From Nematostella vectensis (Eukaryota > Cnidaria > Anthozoa > Actiniaria > Edwardsiidae), in the NCBI RefSeq assembly GCF_932526225.1, contig NC_064044.1:13887453-13951452 (forward strand): a stretch of 64,000 nt of DNA, read 5' to 3'. The position numbers were made by a program, and so were the translations under genes. Of the stretch, positions 35,302-48,225 are shown piece after piece (the stretch's first letter is position 1; every line of letters begins with the position of its first letter). The notes beneath the pieces are model-generated. The model searched no databases, had not been told where the DNA came from, and was given only the letters and a program-made list of their open reading frames with translations.

Positions 35302-37636
35302 CTGTGAAGCAAACGAAGGAATGAAGTCAGTGCCTCATCAACGGACGGCATCAAGGTGATGACAAGGACCCTGACTATTTGGTCCTCTATGTGTCGATTT
35401 GTAGCTTGCTTTCTTTCGCTTCTCCCCCACCCCCCTTAAGATTTGTTTGCCAAACAGTTTACGGCTCCTCTGATATTGAAGCTTGAAGATAACGTCACAG
35501 AAACTGAAATAAAATCATTCAAAAAATCTGTGAGAAGCGCACTATCTGAAATACAACATTTAGTTCTATTTACTTTTATTACAGCCTCACGAATATCACC
35601 AATATCTTGATATGATGTATTTTCGGCGGCAAACAGGCCTCAAAATTTTATTTTTGTCAATCGAAAACTATTCTATCAAAAAAAGTTTTAGCGAAGAAAA
35701 ACGAAAAGTTTATTTCTTTTCATAAACAGCACGACTAAACTATTGTGTATGACCATGCGCGCAGATGCTGACCAACATCCGACGATTGCAGGCTCTCCTT
35801 AGGGGAAACCACTATAACTGTGTTACCCTTATTCTTGTCATTCCACGCCATTATGTATATTCTACTTTTTTCTCCCCTTTAGATCCTCTCTCCACTGACA
35901 ACAATCCCCCACCCCTCCCCCCTTTTTTCCATCCACCACCCTAGATGCCATGGTACGAAGACCCTCTTTTAACCAAAAACAACCGTTATCTAGGAGCGTC
36001 GAGTTTTGCATTTCTTAACCAGTAGGAATTTTTGCCTGTTGCAACAAAGAACCCTCAAAATCTTGATGGTATTATGAGGAGATGAACTGTTTTAAAAAAC
36101 AACAACAATCATTTGTTGCATTTTGAATCTCATAACCTGAATTTCCTAGCATATCATACCATACCCAAGTTGAATCTGTCTATATTAGGTTCTAAGACGC
36201 GTATTATTATAGATAGATACCTGTGTATTTTCCTCTTGAGAAAGCCTGATACCCACATGACGTAATGTTTCTGCATACTAATAAGGGGAAACCCCCGCCA
36301 ATCCTTTCACTTTCACTTAGTAGAATTTCCTGTTTGGGTGTTTAGCGAGGTTCACATTTACTGGCTTTTGGATTTATAGAACCTGCGTGTTACCGTCTAC
36401 CATCGCTTAAATTGTCAATAGCAAGCTTCATCACTGTATTGACATTTTAGCGTCAATAACCAACACAATCGGTAAGCTGAATTTGGATTTGTCGGTTGTG
36501 ACTCAGTTACTTGGTTGCTTGTGTTATGGCTAACTTTTCCTCTGTCTTTTGAACCTCAGCCTTCGTGAAGCCGTCTTCATTCGCTCGACTTGTGCAAAAA
36601 GAGCTTTATCACTTCTTTTTTCTTCTTTTCACCTCGGGGATTTGATTTGATTGGTGAGTACCTTCTCAGTTAAATGTCGTAATCAGCACTAGCGAGCCAT
36701 GCTAATTCTTACCCTGTTTCACTGTCGTTTCCCCCTTCGCCTAATAGGCTAGATTAAACACACAGTACTGTTTGTAATATAGATAAACGTATATATTGGG
36801 TACATAGATTTATAGGTTGTATAATAACATTAAAATAAATATAGGATATATACCGTAATGATTCGAATATGCGCCCTCTTTTAAATAAGCGTCACTCTCA
36901 AAACAATATGCAAAAAATGAGAGCCCCTACTGAAGCGAGGCTATAGTTCTGTATGTTTGCCAGATTATACAAAAATCGGGCGAATTCTTTGGCTCCAACA
37001 TTTAACGAGTTTGTTGCTTTTTAGCGCATTTGGGTTCCATATCAACTCTAATTTCCAACTCTTTCGCACCTAATAACATCTTGCGCGTAAGTTAATCTAA
37101 GAGGAAACCTGTTTCATAGTTTGTTGTTGATAAAAGAAAATTATATTTCTAAGAAGATAGAGAAACCCTGTTCGCACCATGGAACTACCATGGTTGTACC
37201 ACGGTTAGGATACTTTGTCAGCGATTTCTTAATAAAATAACCAAAAATGCATTCCCAATTTGTATTGAATATTGTATTCAGCAAATAAAATATCTCTAAC
37301 CTTTGTGCGAAATGTCTCCTGCCTCCCAATTCAGCGAAATCCTTTTTCGTTATATTTTTATTTCTCTTGTCTAAAAACCCACGCGATGGTTGTTTTCAAC
37401 TCTCGAAACATTTGAACAGTACTGAGTAACCATAGCATCTTGAGTGTTCGTGACTATCCCGAACGCTCTCCGAACCTAACTTCGTATTTAGGTTCTATAT
37501 AAAATAGGAAGGGAGTGAAGCAACGCTCGATTCCATTGTTCAAAACCGGCCAATGTTGTGATGTTGGTATGAGACATGATTGATGAGTGACAGCTCACTT
37601 TCTCCTTGAACTTTTACCTCGCCGCCGACACACGCC

Positions 37637-37681
37637 TACCCTGGTCCCAGAGCCTTGAGCGTCTCCGAGGCTCTGAGGGTA
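37637..37681. mobile_element. 50-base foldback element, unit 3, right arm shortened
   Basis: The left arm is complete but the right arm has lost five bases (AGGCTCTGAGGGTA), so the stem is interrupted. Confidence 0.55.
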
Positions 37682-39745
37682 ACACACGCCCAACCTCACA
37701 TAAGCATTTTTCTTACAAGATGTATCTAGCCCACCGTTCTACGTTATCGCAATGCCTAGTTACCAGAATACTTTCTGCATAATTTAAAACTGTGTCATGG
37801 CCGCCATCTTGAATTTTAAGATTCCAGCTCTCAGATCAATGTTATTTGTGGAGTTAAAGGCCCGATTCGCGATTCGATAACTGTATATTTTACCATAGCC
37901 TTAATTTCTACCAAGTTATTGTGGAAAATTATCTCAGCTTGGATTGATTTCGCTTTATTTACTTGTGTTAATACATTTGCAACCCGAATAGACCCGATAC
38001 ACGTGAGGGTCGAGATTAGAGTTAATGTGCTGACTGCTTTACACTTACACATACAGTTTACCTTAAGTATTAATTGAATGTGCTCTGGACACTCATGAAT
38101 GGTCTTGAGGTATTTACCTTTATTGCTTTATCTATCTTGAAGTGGAAGTAGTTTGAAGTAGTTTGTCGATGAATGAATCCCAAAGAATAGGCTACTTAGA
38201 TCGGACACTTGACCGGGTACCCATAAGATGAATTTTGTTTTCTTACTATAAAATATCTTGATCTCTGTCATTGAATGTCATATCATTTTTACCACTTCTA
38301 TTCCAATTAAGTACAGAATATGTGTTACTTAAATTGAGACAAGTTCCATCAGAATATCAAGCAGTTTTCATCAATACTTAAGTGTCAAAAGTCTTGTACT
38401 AGAAAAGTTAAAATCCTGCTGCTTTGGCTTTGGTATCTATTTAGAGGTAAACATGAAAATTAAATCTATGAAAATTATTTTGGTACTTTGGCGCTTTTTT
38501 TTTTGGTGCTTCCTTTAGATGAGTTTTGTTATTTTCCTTAAATACCTCTATTTTTAATTGAATGTCATTTTATTTTTATGGAACATTTTCAATTAAATCT
38601 AGATAATTGTGCCGTCTTGAAAATATGTATATAATCTAATTTAAAGTCTGGATATTCTATAGCCCTCTCATTTGACTTCAAAATAAATAAATGTTGTTGT
38701 TTACTTTGCACTTACATAAATAAAATGATAATTTTCAATAAAATTATATTGTTAATACAATATGACTGGCTTTAGGTGTTAAAATAAATTTACCCCTAAG
38801 TGATAGCACATTGAGGGCTGTGAACCAAATAATTTTTTAATAAATAACAATTTGAAAACACATTCTCAGCTTTCCTTAATTTTATTACTGTGCTAACTCT
38901 GCTTTGGGGATAGTATTTTTAATATTTTTACCATGTAAAAGATAGGACAATCAGTCCCATTCATGCAGCACAACTCAAGTCCACCCCCCCACCTGAAAAG
39001 ATGATGCTCTTACCTTTCTTACCCCAATCAGTGTTGTGATATGACATTTACAATACAAACCAGGTTTGTATATATATTTTATCATATACAAAGTGAGCAG
39101 TAAAATCTTTGTCATACATGTCAGAACACAGGGCCCAAACAAGTTGCAGATCTCAGGTATACCAGTCAACCCTGCGCGCAGGGTCTAGTTCAATTAGAGA
39201 TATCATTTATATGTATAGCTCTTCGATTTTCAGTATAATGATGTAAGATATGTCGATGTTTTGCAAGCCGCAGACGACTTTTGCTTCGCTTCAGTTTTGC
39301 CTCGTAATTTGAATTACACGATAGACCTGTTTCGAAAGGAACGTCTTGTTCGTCTCTCGCCAGACACTGTTTGGGATAGGGATACATCCACCATACATAT
39401 TCATATAAATAAATACGCATGCGGCGCAAATTCTAGAGGCAGGAGGCAACCAGAAACGACATTTTTTTTTTTATATATATCCTAAGAGAGAATTTGTCTG
39501 CGAATTTTGCTGGAAACTTACCATTCGGTGCAGATTCGGACTACTTCTTGAATTAGCTTTGAACCAATTTAAAAAAAGATCCTATTAAATTTTCTGAAGA
39601 AACACCAAATACGTTTTTAACTGTCATAAAGTGTTAACATAAATACTAGTACATTGTTAACCGTAATGCTAATAAAAAGAAATTGAAGAGCTTGGGCTTC
39701 CTGTTGATAAACCTAAATTCGTCTGTTATTCAGACTAGCTAATGG

Positions 39746-39756
39746 GGGGAATCCCC
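39746..39756. promoter_or_regulatory. kappa-B-like site, unit 3
   Basis: GGGGAATCCCC, same place in the unit as in unit 2, about 2.2 kb upstream of the copy 3 TATA box. Confidence 0.3.
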
Positions 39757-41946
39757 TACAAACGTTTGTGATTTGCAATTCAAATTTCCTACATTTTTTG
39801 TTTGTTCGTATTTTGTGCAAAGCATCATTTGATCTTCAACTACAGCCCTGATGTAGTGTCGAATTGTGCTTAAAGGCAAGTTGAACAAGGTGAAATCAAG
39901 TTAAAACTTTCGGGAAAGGAACCTCTATGTATCATTACACTCGAAAGCTTCATACCAAGCATTATTGAACGAGGTATGGATTTTGTCAGTTCTATAACAG
40001 ACTATTTCGTGTTATAGTTACGGTTTTCTGTACTTACTTTGGACCTGCGAAGTCATCTTTTGTTTGTGTCCTGTAGAAAAAATAGTTTCCATCACTCCTA
40101 CGCTTACAACTCACTGTTTATAAGTTTTGAATCTTCTCTAGGTTTTTAGGACGGCTCTTTACTCTGTTGTGCGCAGATATCTATAACCAAAGCCTCTTGT
40201 AAATGTGTCGTGACATTTTCATACAAGTAATAATCTAATAGGAACTCTATTGTAATCCTATTTTTTTGCTGATAAAAGAAAACTATATATATTTCTAAAA
40301 AGAGAGAGGAAGCCTTAGTTTCTTAGATTCTGCAATAGGTAATTTATTCATAATGTATCTCTTTCGTTGGGCGTGAAGCTTGCAAGTAACTTGTTACTTG
40401 TCATTGAGCAATGTCTGCGGTTTTGTATAAAGGACAGCATACATTTTGAGATACAGGGTTTTGTGTGTGTTTTTTCGACATTACGTCGAAAAGCCAGTGA
40501 GAGTCAATTTGTCTGCGAAGTTTGCTGGGTACCTAGCCTTAGATTCGGACTCGGATATTTTCTTGAATTAGAATTTCTTAGGGAAAGTTCATTTATTATA
40601 CCGAGAGGGGTGGGGGGGGGGGGGGGGGGTGGTGGTGAGGATACTATGGGGGGCCCTCGAGAAATTTCCAAGGTCTAAAGGCGGGAGCGTTGAAAGTGTA
40701 TGGATTTTAATGAATGGGTCACTGATTTCTTTGGGTTTTGTCTCTTCTATATAATTTGACCAAGGGTCAAATCAGACTTCTTGGTCCAACGTGTCTCATC
40801 GGTTTGGGGGCAGTTATTGGCACGCACAATCCAGGAGAGCCACGTTTTATCTATACAATTCAATGCCTCAACTTTTTCTGAATAAATATTTTTAGCGGGG
40901 TTAAATAAATATTTTTAGGGGGGTTCCTAAAATATGGAGGAAGCATAAGGGGGGCATGAGAAATTTTGTTCCTCCTGTAGTGGGGGGAGGGCAACTAATT
41001 TTATCCCTTACTTTTATCAAAATCCTCACGCGTCCTCCCCCCCCCTCGGGATAATAAATGAACTTTTCCTTAGAAACACTATTAAAAAGACACTGTCAAA
41101 GAACACCCAAAAAGCCTAAGCATAAATACCAGTTCATTGGTTACAATAACGTCCACAGAGACAAATTTTAGAAATGCAGTTTTTAGGGGGTTATTTTTTT
41201 CATTTCCATACCCAGAGGAGGGGGGGGGGGGGGTAAAACTTTTATCTTGTTCCACGTGAGATACCGACCAGGTGATCTGCCTTATTACACATAATTTTCG
41301 CGGCGTCAAAATTTCGAGATTTTGAGTTGGCGATATTTCGCGACACTTTATTTTCGCGATTTTCCTATTATCGTAAAATCCCGATCACTTTATTTTCGCG
41401 ATTTCGCGATTTTTGGGATAATAAAATCAAGCAAAACAAATTAAATGGAATGGAATTAATGTGCTGTAATCATCAAAACTGACACAATTTGCAACAAAAC
41501 GATGCGTTGGCTAAATTTATTTTCATAAAAATCTATACAAGTCAAACTCATATATATACCCTTACTTTATGTACATAAGGTGTATCATAAAGCTTATTAA
41601 ACGACCAATACTCCCCCATATGTTTCTTGTGTACTCACTTAATTTTCGCGCATCCTAATTTTCGCGTCACTTTATTTTCGCCAATCTTTATTGTAATTTT
41701 CTAATAAAAGAAAACCATATATATTTCTAACAGACATATATATTTCTAACAGGAACACTTATAGTTTGTTAGTTCTTTAGATTCTGCATTAGGTAATTTA
41801 TTCATAATGTACTTCAATCTGATGATCGCTAGGCGTGAAGCTTGCAAGTAACTTTAGTGAGTTCCGCTATAGGCTCTATTTCCAGTCGTCGCTGGGCCTT
41901 GTCGGCCCTACTAACGGTTGGATCAATGGTCACACACACTTGTCCG

Positions 41947-41996
41947 TGACGTCACGCCGATTATTCAACTTCTTTGCATCTATTCGTGCTATAAAA
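41947..41996 (+). promoter_or_regulatory. CRE plus TATA promoter of TPR-CHAT copy 3
   Basis: CRE TGACGTCA at 41947-41954 and TATAAAA at 41990-41996, with the same spacing as in units 1 and 2. Confidence 0.5.
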
Positions 41997-42305
41997 CACC
42001 AATAAACACTCAAAAAGGTAAAAGAATACTTGAGGATGTAAACTTTACTCAAAATCAGCGTTTCAAATCCCGACTGATCTCGCTAATGGGCAATGTAAGA
42101 AGACAAAGCCAACAGATGTCAACACTACTCTCCCACGTCACACGTAGGCTAGGGGGGAGGGGAGGGGGAACTCCCACACGCCGGCTATTTTCCCCTGTTT
42201 GATGAGTATTCCAAGAGCAACAAAAAAAAGATGAAATAACAATAATAAAAAAAACGTCTTTCACGTTCGAAGCTCTTGTACGCGACCGCAAAGCACGACG
42301 GATGT

Positions 42306-42390
42306 ATGAGAAAAAAGGACATTGTCATTGCCATCAGAATGTTTGATTTCTCCTCTGTCTGTCGTTTTAAAATGGGACGGTGCGTTTTCG
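42306..42390 (+). CDS. Candidate exon 1 of TPR-CHAT copy 3
   Basis: ATG 42306, 28 codons and one base, donor GTAAAG at 42391. It joins in frame to the acceptor at 42735. One substitution in a codon (TTC to TCC, Phe to Ser) relative to copy 2. Confidence 0.4.
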
Positions 42391-42735
42391 GTAAAGAAAG
42401 TGTCAGAAATAAAGTGTTAACACATAAAATAGAAACAGAAACATATTTTTGCTGTGAATAGCTTATTTAACTACTCTAGCCAAAACTAATCATATAAACC
42501 AACCTTTTAAAAAAGCGTGCAGCGCTACCTTAAAAGTGCGAATAAGACTATTTCTTCAAAAACAGTTACTCTAGAAGATATGTGTGAGCATGCAAATGTG
42601 ATGAAGAAAGGTATTCTAAAAACATACTTATATACATATAATAATTAATACTCAATACATATACTAAATTTTACATTACATTACAATAAATTATATTTTA
42701 AAATAATCTCTTTGAATTATGTTATCTAATTTCAG

Positions 42736-45677
42736 ATTTGGCAAAACACCACAAGATGTGTGAGGGCAAGCCTTTTTCTGACTGGGGCGTGGCCGAGTGG
42801 GACGCCATTGGCAGGGTGTGGTTCAACCTTCCCAACATATTCGGTTTCCTGATTATGTGGGGGATGACCATGATCCCGCTTACACCAGACCAGCAGATTC
42901 GTTTACTGAAAGTATGTTACGATATTTCGTACTTGCTCGGGAGCAGCGAGCTGATGATGTGTGTGTATTTGAAAGCGGGCGGCACATTTTCTAAAAAAGC
43001 GCAGTATGAAAATGCAATGTCATGTTATACAGCTGCTATGGAAATAGCGAAATCAAATGATGACAATCAGACTCAAGCAGCTTGTTATAGATTGATGGGT
43101 GAAATTCAGCGCAGGCTGCACGATTACAATCAGTCAGTTGAGAATTACCAACAAGCACTTAGTCTATGTCAAAAGACAGGTGACGAGAGTGGTCAAGCTA
43201 ATGCATACCTGGGTATGGGTAATGTGCACAGGTCTCAGGGCAAGTACGAGGACGCAATGAATAACTACCAACACGCACTTAGTCTATTTCAAAAGACAGG
43301 TGACGAGAGTGGTCAAGCTAAGGCATACAATGGTATGGGTAGTATGCACTTTATGCAGGGCAAGTACGAGGACGCAATGAATAACAACCAACACGCACTC
43401 AGTCTATTTCAAAAGGCAGGTGACCAGGAGGGTCAAGTTAACGGATACCGCGCTATGGCAATTATTCACGAAGCAATTTGTAAATACGAGGAGAAGAAGA
43501 AATGCATTCGTCAAGCAACCAGTCTTGCTGCAACGTTAGAGAACGTGCAGCCCAACCTAGAGGAGCTTGGAATACTATACGCGAAAAGTGGAGACTTTAA
43601 CGAGGCGAGCAAGTGTTACGAAAAGCTGCTTGATTTATGTTTAAAGAATGGCGACGTAGTTGGGCAAGCACAGGCACATGTATTGATGGGTATGCTGCAC
43701 ATGTCTCAAAGTAACTGCGATAAGGCTATGGAGTGCTACCAACAAGCGAGAGATAAGTACGAGAAGAGTGATAACACGTATAGCCTAGATACATTGTATT
43801 TTATGATGGCTTTAATGCATTTTATTCGTCTTAACTACAAGGAGGCACTTGAGTACTTCCTGCTTGCAGAACATTATTCTCCAAAAACTAGCACTCCCTT
43901 ACTTTCTCATATATACGAGCGTATCGGCAAGTTGTATATCTGTATGGGCTCGTTTGAAGATGCGGAATCGTATCTTTTAAAAAGCTTCATTTGTTACGAG
44001 CAAATCTTCACTAATCTTGGAAAGCTAGAAGACGTAAAAACTAATATCGTAGATACCTATATTGAAGCATACCACTGGCTAGTCTTTGTGTCAGTTGTAC
44101 TCGGGAAAAAGAGCCAAGCCTTGTTGGTGTCAGAGCAAGGAAGATCGCGCGCCCTTAGTGAAAACCTTCAAACCAAATATGGACTTCAAGGAGATGCAAC
44201 AAAGAGCTCATTAGACCAAGAAGTACGTTTGTTAGTCAGTGGTACCTCGCCCTTGTTTGTTGTTGTATCATTGAGTGATATATACCTTCACTTATTCACT
44301 CTCTCATCTCTAACTCCGTTAGTTGTACATCCCGCAGCAATGCAAATGACAGATGAAGCGGAACAATGGCTATCTCTTCTCAGATACCTGATCAACAGAG
44401 TTTTATGTGATGCAAATCTGCACGTCCGTCAAAATCGCGATGATACCTTCGAAGACAGATCGCTGGACCTGGACTATGATGACGAGTCTGAACAACAACA
44501 CGTGCTGACAGAACTCGCAAGGGTAACACTAGGGTCCAAGGGCTCAGAGAAGACGAATGAAATCGGAGGCGAATCAAGCGGAAACAGAAAAGACAAGAGT
44601 GTCGCCAAGATGTGGGGCGGAGGTAGTGAGTGTCACCTTGCTACCAGGTCTCCTTTACCACATACCACAGGAAAACCGAAGGCGAGTGACGAGGGTACTA
44701 GCGGTAAAGTACCACAGGAGCACGAAGAAGACGTCTGTTCGCCACCCCCAATAGGCAGTGCCGAGACACAGAGAGGGTCCGGTCTACTAAAAGAGCTGTA
44801 CCGGATACTGATTGAACCAATTGAGAAGGAACTCACCCAAGTTGAAGTCGTGTTTGTTCCGGAAGGGGTTACGTTCATGGTCCCATTCGGCGCTCTGCAG
44901 TCGCCAGACGGTAGATTCCTCGCTGAGAAAAAGGCAATTCGTTTCGGCCCATCACTCACTACTCTTATGTTACTGCGAGAATGTCCTGAAGACAAGCACT
45001 GCAAACGTGGTGTACTTGTCGTTGCGAATCCAAGATCAAACGCAAACGTATTTACACGCAGGAATGGAGCCGACGTGGTGAAGTCTTTTCACGAGAGGTT
45101 TGCAAATCTCCCTGCAGCAAGTAAGGAAGCTATCAAGATCAGAGAAATACTGCCCGACGTGACATGTTTGATCGAGTACCAAGCGACCAAGAATGCGGTG
45201 ACGCAGAGTCTCGAGAAAGGCGTCGGTGTTATACACATCGCTTTGCACGGTGACTCACATACGGGTGAAATATTAGTCGCACCAGAACCACGCATGGATA
45301 AGCATGATATCGCCAAAAAAGAGGAATACCTCCTGACGATGAAGGAAATCAGCTCGTGTCAGATCAACGCAAGTCTGGTCGTGCTCAGCTGCTGTCATAG
45401 CGGCAGAGGCCAGATCAGAGCCGAGGGCGTGATGGGTCTGGCGCGAGCGTTCCTCGCTGCAGGAGCTCGCTCCGTGCTCGCAACGCTGTGGACTATTGGC
45501 GACGATGCCAGACTGGAGTTCATGGAGCGCTTTTATCGTCACCTGGCCAGCGGATTGTCAACTAGTGCCAGTCTCAAGCAGACAATCCGGGACACCATCT
45601 CAATGAATGATAAATACAGCCACCCCTATTACTGGGGCGCGTTTGTTCTCGTCGGCGATGACGTCACTATACGGTAG
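42736..45677 (+). CDS. TPR-CHAT protein copy 3, main exon, short array
   Basis: Open from the acceptor (42735) to TAG 45677, about 979 codons, or 1008 residues with exon 1. The first ATG in the exon is at 42756. The N-terminal domain is complete. The TPR array is cut to three helix-B blocks (43141-43460), the shortest of the cluster. Downstream helices, the acidic linker and the CHAT core follow as in copy 2. Counting from codon 42738, His 837 and Cys 886 are present, but the residue before the His is Leu instead of Ser (IALHG for IASHG). That change is TCG to TTG at 45243, a CpG-type transition. The frame is intact and a functional protease is possible, although the change touches the active-site motif. 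Confidence 0.88.
43141..43460 (+). repeat. 120-base TPR array of copy 3, 3 helix-B blocks
   Basis: Two full variable segments only (VHRSQGKY and MHFMQGKY types), then the terminal divergent block. Register identical to the other copies. Confidence 0.9.
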
Positions 45678-46770
45678 AGACGTAGAAGGGAAGTTTCAAA
45701 AAAAAAACTCTGGAACCCTGCAACACAGGGAACTCGGAGGAGTAAGCCCAGCTTGACTTGTTTTCATATTTGTATGACAGTTATATCTCATGTGTATTCA
45801 TTTTTGTACTATTTATCTCTAGGGTCGTTTTTGAAAAGGTGCCCTCCAGAGTAAGGCCGTGATTTGTTATTTGCTTATTTGAAGGCAGAGCACAAGTCAA
45901 TAACTTTTGATTGATTTTGATTTGCAAGTCGTAGCTTATCTATAAAACAGTCTAGTTGAGTGTAACCAAGTTAACAAAATAAAACAAAAAGGTTGTGAAC
46001 AGGCGCGTACCCAGGATTGGCTGAGGAGGGGTGCGCAGTCATAGGAATCATTTAGAAAAAGCAAAAGATTCGAAGATTTCTTAAGAAGAAATGACCCACT
46101 TTTGGGCCGCCAGGGGGGGGGGGGGGGGCGTGCACCCCCCTTTGTACGCGCCTGGTCAGATGTTGGAATTAATTCGAGGGAGCGAATGTTTTTTTAGGGT
46201 TATTCGAGAGGGAACCGCGCGCGCATCCAAAATACAATAGACTGGCGGACCAACGCTGATCTAAAATGAGGTACAAAGTGGAGTTTACAGACGAAGCTAT
46301 AGAAAATGCTGTCAGAGTGCTTTTTTTGCTGGGTTTTGGAGCTAGAGTCAAATTCCCCTTTGTCCGCATCATTTTGGATCAGCTATGGCCCGCCAGTCTG
46401 TGGCATTTTGGACGCGCACGGAAGATTGCGAAAACGGTCCTTGTACCTGTCGCTGTTGGGATATCGCAAATGTTCTTATAATAATAAGCACGTGATAGGG
46501 GGGTTTGAGGGCTTGTTCCGGATAATTTTGTTTTCTCCTGGGGACTTCCAACTACATTTTCCACAAGCTTAATAAAACGATAATGCTTCAAGGGAAGATC
46601 TCTAATTCCTGCAAGAATAGTCCTCCTACTTAACCCGCATGTTCGTTGCTATAAAAGACAAGAACCACTTCCAGCTGGGACAAGATAACCAAGGGAAAAT
46701 GGTTAGCTAAATGAGTAAACGAATCCAAGCTCAAAGTTGTAGCCTGAGGCCTCTAACCGTTATATATTAT
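45678..46770. other. First, degraded 3' flank of copy 3
   Basis: Matches 13880-15480 of unit 1 with large internal deletions. One joins about 46215 directly to the inverted repeat element (46216-46420). The inner frame (46266-46481) is open but diverged. Confidence 0.6.
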
Positions 46771-47424
46771 TTCCGTATTTTAGGTAAAAAAGAAAATCCT
46801 ATGTAGTAAATATTTGAACTATCACAGGACAATATAGTTCTTCTTGCATAGATCATGACTTGATGATTACAAAAAATGTGAATATTTTGGGGAATTTAAG
46901 AGAAATTTTAAATAATCGACAGAGTTGAGGATTTTAAAAATTCTAAGAGGGGGAGAAAACGAAACTCTAACAGATAACAGTGGCGGCAAAAGGAAATGGG
47001 GGCCCCCTCAAAAGTTTATGAGCGGATGTGCTTTTTAATGAACGTCCGGTTTTTACGTTTGTCTAAATAGTGCTACAAATAAAGTTACATTTAAAAATCG
47101 ATAACTTCATAAAAGACGATATTATAGTTTTAAATCTGTTTGTATTCATCTTTATCTTCACTCTACATCAACCCCAGGAACCCCCTACCCTCTCATATCA
47201 CTATCCCTCCAGCCCGCCGGCCACTTCCTCCCCCCACTTTTTGAACCACCCTGCAGCCCCTGAATAAACAATGCGCAACAACAATAGAAGTTGCGTATTT
47301 GTCAGGGAAACTGCGAAAAGCATACACAGGAGGAAATGCAGTTTTAATTGGGTTCAAAGGTGGACCTCGTTCATATCACTAAACTTCCACGAATATGTTA
47401 CTTTTCCTTAGCGGCTATGGCATA

Positions 47425-47539
47425 AGACGCCGTTCTTTCCATGTACCGTGTGTCAAATGCAAATGCTTGCAAATGAACGAAGTGGATGGTTTCACCTCAA
47501 TTTGCATTTGGGATAACGGTACATAGAAAAACGGCGTCT
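47425..47539. repeat. Imperfect inverted repeat, possible MITE
   Basis: About 40 bases from AGACGCCGTTCTTTCCATGT at 47425 are repeated in reverse complement at 47500-47539 (ending AAAAACGGCGTCT), with a few mismatches. The loop is about 35 bases. Confidence 0.5.
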
Positions 47540-47790
47540 AAACTAGGCGTTCTTGGTAGGATCGAGGTTTTCATGATTCATAGCTCATCCATTCCCGCAA
47601 AATATCAATCGGGTCCTGTGTCCCTTAAACAAATTGCAACAAACGAGGGCGTGCTACAGACAACAAGTCTGATTCTACTGGTAAGTTTTCAATTCCATGT
47701 TAAATATAATTATAAAACAAGTTAAAAATCTTTGACTAAACAGCTTCTTTATGCTTTACATGTTATGTTACGAGTATTACATCTTGAATA
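47486..47790 (+). CDS. Possible small two-exon gene or orphan exon
   Basis: ATG 47486 opens 65 codons ending exactly at CTACTG/GTAAGT, a consensus donor (47681). A TTGACTAAACAG acceptor ends at 47743, and the next frame (LLYALHVML) runs to a TAG near 47790, all in phase 0. The first third overlaps an inverted repeat, and no domain is recognised, so chance is a real alternative. Confidence 0.18.
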
Positions 47791-47863
47791 GAATCAGACT
47801 TGTGCCATACTGCTGTTTTGGTTGTATTTATAAGATATTGAGAAATATTTTATCATTCCGGAA

Positions 47864-48089
47864 TGTGTAGTTCCAGAAAATATCCATACCCCCCTCTTAA
47901 GGGGCTCGGAGGTATGACCCCCACCCCCTGTAAAAAATATATACAGTAACTGTTAAGGAAAAAAGGGCATTTTACCCCCCCCCCCCCTCCCCTCTGGAAA
48001 TTCCTGGGCGTTTGAACCCCTCACCCCGCCTGGAATTTCCAATCACCTCAATTGGGGGGGGGGGGGGGGGGTATGGATATTACTACACA
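47864..48089. mobile_element. MITE-like element, independent inverted insertion in unit 3
   Basis: It has the same terminal inverted repeats (TGTGTAGTTCCAGAAAATAT and TACTACACA), but the interior runs in the reverse orientation relative to 13-248. The location is unique to unit 3, so this is a separate insertion of the family. Confidence 0.7.
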
Positions 48090-48225
48090 ATATATTATTA
48101 TCAATAGAGCAGATTTTACTGTTGGATGTTTAAAATTCATAGTAGTTCAAGTGGATTTAGTTCGCAAATAAAAAGCGACTAAAAAATCTCCCTGGTTTTT
48201 TTTTCGGCAGTTAAAGATTCGTAGC

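Larger units (their letters stand above)
19793..35980. repeat. Tandem unit 2 of the TPR-CHAT cluster
   Basis: The order is the same as in unit 1, with the intact gene copy 2. The 3' flank matches unit 1 up to the equivalent of about 17420. It then jumps at about 35980 to sequence equivalent to about 960 of unit 1, so the end of this unit and the start of the next are fused by a deletion-type junction. Confidence 0.9.
35981..41920. other. Spacer of unit 3 upstream of TPR-CHAT copy 3
   Basis: Begins at the equivalent of 960 of unit 1. Deletions relative to unit 1 occur near 40900 (loss of about 120 bases) and at about 41690, where 660 bases before the promoter-proximal region are missing. No gene seen. 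Confidence 0.55.
46771..47863. other. Unit 3-specific DNA
   Basis: About 1.1 kb without a counterpart in other units. It contains an imperfect inverted repeat (47425-47539) and a candidate exon ending in a consensus donor (47486-47680). I recognise no domain. Confidence 0.5.

Noticed and set aside
8461-43460. TPR block counts 27, 9 and 3 as a meaningful power-of-three series
   Set aside because: Copy 4 has four blocks and no mechanism would give exact tripling; taken as coincidence.
42736-45677. A bacterial-type CRISPR-associated or HetF system
   Set aside because: The CHAT-TPR pairing is shared, but introns, TATA promoters and repeats show an animal genome, and no cas genes are present.
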